A stretch of DNA of 64,000 bases. Source: Planococcus citri. Taxonomy: Eukaryota; Arthropoda; Insecta; Hemiptera; Pseudococcidae. The position numbers and the translations under genes are program-made. This document shows positions 12,800 through 22,095 of this stretch, one piece after another; the stretch's first letter is position 1; the number at the start of each line of letters is the position of its first letter. The stretch covers positions 63,522,836 through 63,586,835 of the forward strand of contig NC_088681.1 in NCBI RefSeq assembly GCF_950023065.1, read 5' to 3'. The notes beneath the pieces are model-generated. The model searched no databases and was not told where the DNA came from. It saw only the letters and a list, made by a program, of their open reading frames with translations.

Positions 12800-12830
12800 A
12801 GTAGTTAAGGCGGGGATCTATGGACAAGGT
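12800..12830 (+). repeat. Left terminal inverted repeat of the Polinton-like element
   Basis: Thirty-one bases beginning AGTAGTTAAGG, preceded by target duplication CTTGCC. It differs from the right terminus at one position (T versus C at the 22nd base). Confidence 0.9.
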
Positions 12831-14089
12831 TCCCCTGCGAAGTATGCAACCTGCACAACGCAACGCGCGTTCGCGAGTCGGATACCGGGTTGGTAATGCC
12901 ATGGGTGGGGTGAGGAGGGGAAATAGTTCGCCACGTGATGTTGTGAGAGCTGATTTTTTTAATTAATTAGTAATGAATCAAAGTACCAATATTTAATCAA
13001 ATTAATCAATTTCATCGATTAAAAATAATTACACAGGTATAGTTGTATGTTTCGTACACTAGCTACATACAAGTATTGCAAATTATATATGACCCCCCCT
13101 CCACCCTTCGTTCTCGACCATTCATGCCCTGAAATGCAGTGTATGTGTAATTTTATTCTCATCGAGTCTTTTTGGGAAAGATTTGACTCTGCCACACACA
13201 TAGACATAGACATAGGCATAGACATACGAGTATTTGCGAAAATCCACCATATTATTTGTTCTATGAGTCTTTAATGCTTTTTTTTCTTAAAAGGCTCGAA
13301 TCTGTCTCACGCGCATATACTCGTACATGTCAAAATGCAAAGTGAAATTTTTTCCCACAAATCTGTACCATTTTTTTAAAAGACTTAACAGGATCACACA
13401 TATAATGAGATACTTACAAAGTACCATTTTTATCTGTCTATGCATCTTAAGTGCTTTCTAATAAGGTTTGAAAAAAAAGGATGGTGTCTTGAAAATCGTT
13501 GACAAAATTAAGAGAGTTAATGGGAAAGAAAAAATAATGTGAGAACAAGAACGAAAATAGGTATATTCAACAATACAAATTATACATTTCTAAAGACCAG
13601 ATATTTATCTGGCAATAAGAATTGAACATGCCTGGACAAATCATTCAAATGAAAAAGACATTAACTACAATCGCCAATATAGACACAAATGTGTGGTAGG
13701 TAGGCCACTTTGCAAAAATTAGGCTTCAAAAATTCTCGAAAATGTTAGAAATCATGGGAAAGGATGTGTAAAAGGTTTCCAGGCTCGAAGTGTAGGTGTA
13801 GGGGGTAGAAGATACCAAAATTAAGGGTAGGAAAAAGAGAAATTACGAATATATAAGAAAGTAGATGGTTGGTGAAGAGATCAGTTGTCTTTTGATTTTT
13901 CAAGTGGCTATTTTGCAACTAAGCATCACATACGAAAACAGTGCTTGTGTGTTTTTTTTTTTTGGTGCTCAAATCCGAACCTTTATAGTAGATACTGTGA
14001 TTTTTTTCTAGTTTTTTTTTTGAATAAAATCCGAATAAACTGAACAATTATTTTTCGAAGTTTTTTTTAAAAAAAATTTTAAAAATAAA
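12831..14089. other. Left interior of the Polinton-like element, no gene seen
   Basis: No convincing coding frame. A hexanucleotide-like run of ATAGACATAGAC words lies near 13198-13226. Several T-runs and pyrimidine tracts occur, and the region just before 14090 is A/T-only. Confidence 0.5.
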
Positions 14090-14314
14090 ATGGAAAATTC
14101 CGAGAATTTGAGTGGTTTGGAGATCCCAGTAGACGAAGAGGAGATGTTTAATATGCTACTTGATGCAATACCGAATTCGCCACCAGATATTTCAACAGCT
14201 GAAATCGATCAGATATTGCCTCAACCATCACCAGGGCCATCTCACGCCATACCTCAGCCCTTACCTGGGCCATCTCACGCAATATCTCAACCCAAGCCCC
14301 CTCACAAGCAGCTG
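14090..14314 (+). CDS. Unrecognised acidic, proline-rich N-terminal exon in the Polinton-like element
   Basis: ATG 14090 opens a 75-codon exon ending at CAGCTG|GTAAAT, a good donor in phase 0. The first half is acidic (IPVDEEEMFNMLLDAIP). The second is a Pro/Ser/His repeat with GPSHAIPQPLPGPSHAIS, two copies of a unit of about 12 residues. No family is recognised. The next exon could not be placed with confidence. It lies in the same orientation as the other coding segments of the element. It could be a cargo gene or a fragment of an element gene. Confidence 0.4.
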
Positions 14315-14573
14315 GTAAATTTTTTTTCTTTTTTTACAATTTTTTAAAAATTATGCTTAATGCGATATTTATGTTTTGAGTACCATTCTGGGTAAAAGTG
14401 AAAAATAAAATTAAGACATGTGGATGATTTTGTAAAAAAATCTAATTTTTTTTCATTAAAAAAACTAATCAAAATTTATATGCTTATTTCTTTTGAAAAA
14501 AAATTCAATATTACTATTTTAATTTTTTAGAATTTTGAAATTTTTTTTGGTGTTCCCGTACAATGACCATGCT

Positions 14574-14793
14574 AATTTCGATGTGAATGTCGACCCATCC
14601 ACATCCGTCACTTTTGGATGCCACATGTCGATGTGAATTTCGACCCTGTGTCGAGCTAATTGTCGATGTAATTGTCGACTGATGTTGATCTACATTCGTG
14701 TCGACAATTGGCTCCACACAGGGTCAAAATTCACATCGACATGGGGCATCCAAAAGTGACGGATGTGGATGGATCGACATTCACATCGAAATT
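14574..14793. repeat. Foldback hairpin with 95-base arms rich in GTCGAC/ATGTCGA words
   Basis: The left arm (14574-14668) and right arm (14699-14793) are near-perfect reverse complements, including CATCCACATCCGTCACTTTTGG and its complement. The loop is about 30 bases. The words GTCGACAT/ATGTCGAC recur in both arms and again at about 15040-15075, 15257-15327 and 15448-15475, so this motif is spread over about 900 bases of the element. Confidence 0.8.
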
Positions 14794-15751
14794 TATGTCG
14801 ACATTGTCGACCTCCTGCTTCGTTAAGTTATAGAATTTGAGTTTCAAAATTTTTAATTTTTTTTCCAAAAATTATTTCCTCTGATGTGGCTATTGCTAGT
14901 GCTGAAAACAGCATCGATGCAAAGTCCACTTCCGAAGAAGTACAGACGAAAAGTCTGTATAATCAAGAAGTTCAACAGAAATCCCTTATATCAAAGATGG
15001 TGCAATACTTTATCTGCGAGTATCAAACTAATCCATTTTCATGTCGACATGCCGATGTTGATGTTGATGTGAAATCCGACATCAACAAATACATCCACAA
15101 TAACAACCTCATATCATCTACAACTCCAAACTGCGGAAAAGTGAATAATTTCATCAATTCCCTAAAAAATTTGTTTTCCACATTGAACAAGATCATATTT
15201 TTGAATGTTTACTAAAATTTTAAACACTAAAACAGAAATTTTAATTTTGAAAAAGTGGTCGACATAGTTGTAGATGTAAATTTCGAGCATCGAATTTTAC
15301 ATCTACATGTCGAGATGGCATGTCGAGGTATCAGAAATAATGAGAAAATTACGAAAATTTTCATTTACCTGGCTTTTGTATGGACAGAAGATTCCTACTA
15401 AATAATTAATTGATCACTTTTCCATCATATGTTGGAAAAAAACGTAGTCGATGTAAATGTCGACGTCGACAATTGTTGTGCGGGTTATAATACTGGAAGA
15501 TTTTTTTTAAAAAGTGACATATCTGGCTCTTTTATGTGCTCTTCATTTTCAATCTGGATAAGAAATAATGGTGAATTTTGATTTTTTTTTCAAAGTAGAA
15601 AAAAAGAAAATAACTGGTTAAATGCATGCATAGCTTAATACTTACCTAAATCATATTTCAAGGTTTTCTGTACCTCTTTTTTCCCCACCCCTCCCCCTTT
15701 CTCACTATTACAAAAAAAATAATTTTCATCTTTTTTTTTATTTGTTAACAG

Positions 15752-16304
15752 CATTTCACAATTTGACCCCCAAATATTTTTTGAAATCATAGATTGTCTC
15801 CTTGGGGCTTCAATCGTAATGTTAGCCCAAACAAATGATTTTTTTTGTGAAATTGTTGCCGAAAAATTCAAAGATGTCTGGAATGAAAAATTTCCAGAAA
15901 ATTTCAACGAAACTGAAAATTTTATACAGGTTTATTTAAAAGAAAAATTCAAGAAATTCCTTCTTACCATTTTGCATTTCAATAAAGAGACCATTAACAT
16001 AATGGAGGTTTTTCAAAAAACAAAATATATAAAATCAAAAAATTGGGAACAGTACACTCATGATGAAATTGCTCATGTATTTTCTCTTCCTCATTTTTAT
16101 ACTAAAATGGATTTAATTAAAAATTATCAAAAAGAAGAACATGCTGAAGATTTGAAATACTTTCTTGTAGATCCTTTTTTTGAAAAATGGAAGTTTTCTC
16201 AAAAAATTAGAAACGAGTTAAATTTACCTAAATTATCTTGGACAGAATTTATAGAGGAAGTGCAGTTGCTGTATGCACCAGCTGAATGCTTTCTCAAGAG
16301 TTGA
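15752..16304 (+). CDS. Unrecognised lysine-rich exon in the Polinton-like element
   Basis: After an acceptor TTAACAG (15745-15751) an open frame runs about 180 codons to TGA; ATG 15819 is internal. It is rich in Lys, Glu, Phe and aromatics, predicted mostly helical, with no membrane segment. Phrases include YTHDEIAHVFSLPHFY and LNLPKLSWTEFIEEVQLLY. The length, codon use and lack of low-complexity text argue that it is really coded. I do not recognise the family. It might be the C-terminal exon of the gene beginning at 14090. Confidence 0.45.
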
Positions 16305-16696
16305 GGGGAGTGGTACAAGGAAAAAATGAAACCCAATGCATCGTGATTTTTTTTTTAAATAAAAAAAATAGGGCTTGGAAGAAATCATTTTTCTTTGTGG
16401 TCATTTATAAACATTTATGATCCCTTGAATTTGAAATGTAAACTACAAAAAAAATTGAAAAAACATTTTTTAAAAAAAGTGGCACAACTTCGATAAGTAT
16501 TTAGATTTTATTTATTTATTTTTCAAAATTTTATAAAACAGAAAAATAATTCCAAAAATCAGCACAATTTTGAAATAGGTAATTTTTTTTTGAAAATGTT
16601 ACAAAAATTGATTTAAACATGAAAAAAAATCCAAGCCCTACCAAAAAAAGAAACATTCAGTAAAAAAAAAGTTTTTTTCTTTCTCTATACCCACAG

Positions 16697-17102
16697 ATGA
16701 AGAAGTTGACGATTTCTACGAAGTTTTGGGCATAACTTCAAAAGTCATCAGGAAATTCTCTGCTGAAGCAATAACAGTGACTGCTAAATTAAAAGAAAAC
16801 CTAGACAAAGAAAATCCCGAAGATTACTTGAGAAAAGCTCTGGATAAATTAATCAATGAATTTGTTATTAAAGATTTGAATCCTCATGATAGAGTTGGTT
16901 TAGTTATGGGTACTGATTCAGTTGAGAAACCTATCTTCATTTCATACAGAGCACCAAGTCAATTTTCAGCCGATGTAATTATGAATGAATTTTCTAATGT
17001 AATTCAAAGCAACAAATCGTTCTTGTCAGATGAACCCTTTAAAATAAAAGTAACTAGAGTTAGAATGCCTGATGGTGAAGGGCGAAGGAGAAAATTTGAT
17101 AA
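16697..17102 (+). pseudogene. Polinton-type DNA polymerase N-terminal region, 5' portion, interrupted
   Basis: An acceptor (CCCACAG, 16690-16696) opens a frame containing DRVGLVMGTDS..KPIFISYR, VIQSNKSFLSDEPF and VTRVRMPDGEGRRRKF. This pattern is typical of the region before the exonuclease domain in Polinton type-B polymerases, which replicate the element by protein priming. At GAT (17098-17100) the frame runs into a MITE and stops 15 codons later. The same frame continues past the MITE, so the break is due to that insertion. Assignment rests on remembered family pattern, not a search. Confidence 0.65.
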
Positions 17103-17819
17103 CACTAGGCAACAATTTTTGACCTTTTTTTTGTTTTCGGGTTGAAAATGGGCTTAATCGATAGTTTAGACCCTAAAACAAAAAACAGAGTGGGGTTTTT
17201 CAATTTGAGTTGTTTTTGTGGTCAGGAGAGATGATCAAAGTTGCAAAAATGGCCGTTTTTGCCCTATTTCACGAGTCTGTGGCGACAGCAGTATCATGTT
17301 TCAAAAAAAACCAAGGTCATATTCGGATTCTACGCACTTTTTTAAGTAAACATCTTTACTGGATTTTTGATTTTCGAACATTCAAGCGCATATGGAAGAT
17401 TTTTGTTTGTAACATATTTTAAAACTCGGAGCGCGCGACGCTGGCGTTACTCCACAATGTAATCGTGGCGCGGAACTGTGTTCGCGCGGGCGAGGTTCTC
17501 GTGCAGTAAAAATTTCGTGTTACAAACGAAAATCTTCCGTATGCGCTTGAATGTTCGAAAATCAAAAATCCGGTAAAGATGTTTACTTAAAAAAGTGCGT
17601 AGAATCCGAATATGACCTTGGTTTTTTTTGAAACATGATACTGATGTCGCCACAGACTTGTGAAATAGGGCAAAAACGGCCATTTTTGCAACTTTGATCA
17701 TCTCTCCTGACTACAAAAACAACTCAAATTGAAAAACCTCACTCTGTTTTTTGTTTTAGGGTCTAAACTATCGATTAAGCCCATTTTCGACCCGAAAACA
17801 AATATGCCGTTGCCTAGTG
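17103..17819. mobile_element. CACTA-type foldback MITE (717 bp), TSD TAA
   Basis: It begins CACTAGGCAAC and ends GTTGCCTAGTG, with the 3-bp sequence TAA directly repeated at 17100-17102 and 17820-17822. A CACTA terminus plus a 3-bp duplication is diagnostic of the CMC/EnSpm superfamily. The arms, about 300 bases each, are reverse complements with only a few differences. A central loop of about 100 bases (17417-17515) is GC-rich with several GCGC words. It encodes no transposase. It splits the polymerase-like frame without other damage. Confidence 0.85.
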
Positions 17820-17822
17820 TAA

Positions 17823-18723
17823 TTTACCCTATGAACCATTCTGCAAGAAAAAAACCTCGATAATAACGATAGATAATCCTCATGATAATTTATGTTTACC
17901 AAGAGCACTAGTTGTGGGTCAAGCTTTGGTACATAAGGATGATAGCAAGAATGTTTGGAATCATTATGATCTCATTATTAAAAAAACTCGAGATTACCAG
18001 CTATTGTGTGCTCAGAAATTATGTCGAAAAGCGAAGGTTGATATCAATATAATTGGCGGTGGTATTGATGCCCTCACTAAATTTCAAGAGCATCTGAAAT
18101 ATTACAGAATTGGTGTGTTTGATGGGGCTGATACTCATGGTCGCATTGTATCGTTCAAAGGTGATTCAACTTCAAAGGTTTATATTTTCCTATTCTATCA
18201 TCGAGAACATTATAATAATGTAATCATTAGTTTGAAAGCAGCTTTTGGTTTTGATTTTTTCTGCGACCTGTGCTGTGTGGGGTATCATCACAAAGGCGAG
18301 CATAAGTGTGAATACGCCTGCTATCAATGCTTAAAATTACCTAAATGTGAGGTAAAATCATTCAACGACATGATAAAATGTGATAAATGTCACAGAGATT
18401 TCCATGATCAATTTTGCTATGACAACCATTTACAGCCTGGTCATTTTGAAAGAAATCTGAGTGTGTGCCAAGGTTTGAAATATTGCTACAAATGCAGTAA
18501 ATTGTATTCGCTTAGATCACTAACTCAGAAGCATGACTGTGAATCTCATGTCTGCTCAAACTGTAATAAGAGTGTACCTCATGACCACGTCTGTTTTATC
18601 AAAAGGATCACCTTGTCCGTAGATCCCCGCCTTAACTACTCTTGCCAACAAATTTCTTCCATTCTTTTATCTTTTTCTTTGCTTACTGACTCTCTTGAAT
18701 TCCACTCATATCCACATCCATAG
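17823..18723 (+). pseudogene. Polinton-type DNA polymerase N-terminal region, 3' portion with zinc-finger cluster
   Basis: After the MITE the frame is open without a break. It carries NLCLPRALVVGQAL, then a CRKAKVD..FQEHLKYYRIGVF block, then a dense Cys/His cluster: CDLCCVGYHHKGEHKCEYAC, CDKCHRDFHD, CYKCSKLY and CSNCNKSVPHDHVC. This order matches the N-terminal zinc-binding segment of Polinton polymerases. No exonuclease or palm motifs follow. Instead the frame runs through the right terminal repeat of the element and ends at TAG 18721-18723 in flanking DNA. It therefore cannot make a polymerase and is a remnant, or at most an orphan zinc-finger protein. Confidence 0.7.
18610..18640 (-). repeat. 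Right terminal inverted repeat of the Polinton-like element
   Basis: Complement of 12800-12830 with one mismatch, ending CCTTAACTACT and followed by the target duplication CTTGCC. It overlaps the 3' end of the zinc-finger reading frame. Confidence 0.9.
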
Positions 18724-18930
18724 TTTTTTTTTCATGATAAACAACTAATTTTTTTACTGTTGAGGGATAATGCACCGCTGGATATAGCTCCACCCATTTT
18801 GCCAATGCTAGTAACGTTTGTGAAAAATGCGCACTCATTCAACCTATTCACACAGTTCAGAAAACTTGTTTAATAAACTTATGTATATTTTTTCATAACT
18901 AACATGGTATTTCTTTGCTTTTGTTTTCAG

Positions 18931-19374
18931 TTAGTAAAGTGGCAAGTGATGCGAGTTGAAATATTGCTGAATTTTATGGGTAAGTTATCAATAACCTTCA
19001 TACATTTTTTTAAATGACTAATGGTATTTTTTGCCTTTTGTTTTCAGTTACTGTAAGTAATGCTGATTAGTATACTAGTGGCAAGTGATGTGGATTGAAC
19101 TGATGCTGAATTCTATGGGTAAGTTATTATTAACCTTTACACATAATTATATTTTTTTAAATACACACTTAGTAGGTATTTTTTTCTTTTTGTTTTCAGT
19201 TGCTGTAGGTGATGCTGATTAAACTGTCCCTGGATTACAAGGGTAAGCGTGTTGTAATGGATCTTTGTACATTTTTTCATTACCTATTCAGTATTCAGTG
19301 TTTCATTTTGTTTGCTTTGTTTTTAGTTGAGGTGGTAAATTATGTAAGGAACAAACCGTCTTTGGATTCAAAGG
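18931..19374 (+). repeat. Four tandem exon-like units with consensus splice sites
   Basis: Cores at 18931-18979, 19048-19118, 19200-19242 and 19327-19374 are each preceded by a pyrimidine tract (TTTTGTTTTCAG or close) and followed by GG|GTAAG or GG|GTACG. The cores share TTNCTGTA.GTRATGCTGATT, GTGGCAAGTGATG and TGGATTNAA words. All frames have stops, so they are not protein exons. They look like tandem duplications of one non-coding exon with its flanks. A further well-bounded exon-like block lies at 20009-20094 (TTTCAG| to |GTAAGT), and a donor lies at 19838. A plus-strand long non-coding RNA is one reading; unexpressed satellite-like duplication is another. Confidence 0.5.
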
Positions 19375-19504
19375 GTACGTGATGAACCTTGATGGAAATT
19401 TTTCATTAGATGAGCTGTATTTTATTTTTTGGCTTTCTAAAATTAAGATACATATAAGTATGCTTAAAGATCAAGTTGTTCTCTACTATAAAAAGTGATG
19501 AATC

Positions 19505-19760
19505 AATTGAGGAGCTCATTGCAAAAGTAGCCCTTGTCACATGAACCTATGCAATCTTCAAAGCTCTCCCTTGAGCGTACCCAGTATCATGAATGTAAAC
19601 TCTATAATGCAATTCCTCTCAGGGCTACTCAGGGTAGACCAACTTGACGGTCATTTCATCATTACAACACGATCTCCGCAATTGGCAATAGGTGCAATCA
19701 AGTGAAAAGGGTCTAAAAGTTCATGTGACAAGGGCTACTTTTGCAATGAGCTCCTCAATT
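19505..19760. mobile_element. 256-bp MITE with perfect 42-bp terminal inverted repeats
   Basis: The arms 19505-19546 and 19719-19760 begin AATTGAGGAGCTCATTGCAA and match base for base as reverse complements. The interior is unrelated. No clear target duplication was found, so the superfamily is not assigned. Confidence 0.85.
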
Positions 19761-20094
19761 TAAATAGGACTAACCAAAGAGGCGTTTATAATGGTGTTCA
19801 AAGGAATGGTTCAATTCCTGAGTCAGACAGTGTAGCTGGTGAGTAAAGATTTTACATATTATTGAAATAGTTACCTCTTTTTAAAAACATAATTTTTGCT
19901 TTTATTATTTTCTTTTAAATGATTTTTTTGCTAAATTCAGTAAGTAGGTTTTTTTCAAGATCTTTTCAAGTAAGAAGGTACTTCTTGCTTTTATTTATCT
20001 GATTTCAGATCATGTTTGAGCAATATTCTTATTGTTAAATGAACAGTAATGGGAATTAGAAATATATGAACTTACTTGCAATTCCAGCTGTTTG

Positions 20095-22095
20095 GTAAGT
20101 ATACTCAATTTCTATGTTCATTTCATTTCATTTTTTGATAATATACAATTAAAAAATGTAATCTAAAAATTTTAAAGTTGTGTTTTAAATTCATTTATTT
20201 AAGCTGACAACTACCTAATAATTTTTCATAATTTTTGATGTCGTTTAGGTATCTACTAATGCAATTGAATTTTTTTCTGCATCAAATTTTTGAAATTACC
20301 AATACCCCTTTGTTTTTTTAACATGCTTGTTTTTCCCTTTAGTTTTTTTGCTGTTTATTCTTAATTTGAGTTTGAAAGAACAACTGCGTTTTCTTAATTT
20401 GAGTTTAAGGGAACAACTGTTGTTTTTTTTTCATTAAATTTGAAGAATGATACTATTACCTACCCTTTGCCTTTATTTGTTTTTTCATTTTATTTTTTTA
20501 CTGTTTTCTTGATTTGAGTGTAAAGGAATTTGGTTTTTATTTTACTTTTTTTTTGATTTGAATTTAGAGGAATAAGTTTTTTTTTTTTCAAAATCAGTTG
20601 ATGAACTTTGAAGTGATTATGACTTTATGCTGATTAAAAATGGCCTATTCCTTTTCAAAATGACATATTTTCTTATTTTTTTTATGGTACCTACTAATGT
20701 GAATTGATTGAAAATTGTTTTTTTTTTTTTGTACTCACCTAGATATAATTTTGTAGCAATTTAATATCATGGTGAACCTTGATATCAGTGTGGCCATAGT
20801 AAAAGCAGTAAATGTGTAAGAATCTCATATAGGGTTGGCATGACTGGCATGAGAGAACTTCCAATTAAAATGTTATGATTTGCCAGCAAATTAAGGTAAT
20901 TACACAAATTATGGCAAGTACATACAGTGAAAACTTCTTAAATGTTATAACGTTTGTCCCAGGCTGATATTTACAATGTTCATTTGGACATAGTTCACAC
21001 ACACATTCTACCTCTAAAAAGTGCGTTAGTCACCGAACTAAGAATTTGGCAAAAATTGGTAGTAAATGTGCTAAAAATAGGTTAATGATTCAAAAAAAAT
21101 GCAAAAAAAAGTATTAAAAATTATGCCAATCAGAAAAAATTTCAGAAATTTCATAAAAATTGGCCAAAAAACAGGGTGAAAAAGTGTTGGAAATATTTTG
21201 AAATTATGTATGCAAGTGAAAACATGAAAACCCCTATTAAAGTTAGTTAAAAATAGTAACATTACTTAACCAATGCTCCAATCACAATAACCAATGGAAT
21301 TTCTAGTAATTAGATACAAAAGATTGAGACCAAACAATTTTAGTAACATTAAGCGATTGATAACAATAACTGTTATAATTTATAATAATTATTAGTGGCT
21401 TTCACTGTACCTACCAATAAACTCAATGATATGAAAAAACTCACAATCACAACCAAAAAAAAAAAAAAATACTAAAAAAGGAAAAAAGTAAAGTGAAAAT
21501 TTGAGAAATAACTCAAACTGAAATAGCTAAGCATTGAAAAAAAATTGGAACATCGCAAGAAACTCACTCAAAATATATTCAAACACGTAAAAATAACAAA
21601 ATAAAAGTAAAAAATAAAAAATAAAATAATAACACGCCGAAATAAATGGTAAAATATGAATAACAAAAAACAATGAATTACGTACCTAGGCTATAAGTAG
21701 GTACATAAAAATGTAAAAAGAATAGAGAGAAAACAAAAAAAGAAGAAAAAAATGCTTCGTTAAGTTAGGTAAATTTATCACATTTTTACGTCATCGTAGA
21801 ACAATCTAGCATTCAAAATACTGTTTTCAATTCTCGTTGTAGGATTTAAGTCACAGCTTGTAATATTTCACTCATAGTGTTATCACAATATCATCACCAC
21901 ATAGTGAAATGTTTCTTTCCTTGGGTACTATGAAGTATGTAATCTTTGACGATGTTTTCACTTTGAAACGAGAGGTAACGTTCGATTTGATTTTCGTCCA
22001 ATTGCAGACCTGCCAGTACGATCAAAATATTTGAAAAATAATTTTTAAAAAAACCCTCTACATACTCGTAGATGCATTAAAACTTTACGTAGGTA
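20095..22095. other. No gene recognised
   Basis: AT-rich sequence with long T-runs on the left half and A-runs on the right half. There is no frame with family similarity. It separates the exon-like array from the 3' end of the minus-strand lipase-like gene. Confidence 0.5.

Larger units (their letters stand above)
12800..18640. mobile_element. Polinton/Maverick-type element, internally deleted, non-autonomous (5.84 kb)
   Basis: The ends are inverted repeats of 31 bases with one mismatch, starting AGTAGTTAAGGCGGGGATCT (12800-12830) and ending with its complement (18610-18640). Both ends are flanked by the same six bases, CTTGCC (12794-12799 and 18641-18646). AG-starting termini and 6-bp duplications are characteristic of Polintons. 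The interior carries intron-containing reading frames and, at the right, a segment resembling the N-terminal part of Polinton type-B DNA polymerase. Intact Polintons are usually 15-20 kb and encode integrase, capsid proteins, protease and packaging ATPase; none is visible here, so this is a deleted derivative. The one terminal mismatch and clean duplication suggest a fairly recent insertion. Confidence 0.85.

Noticed and set aside
14884..15215. Open frame inside the Polinton-like element, about 110 codons
   Set aside because: No clear start or acceptor, and its Asp-Val run simply translates the GATGTTGATGTC repeat words. It could be an exon but cannot be supported.
17210..17701. Mirrored plus and minus frames inside the CACTA MITE
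   Set aside because: They are the same sequence read from the two inverted arms; no transposase similarity.
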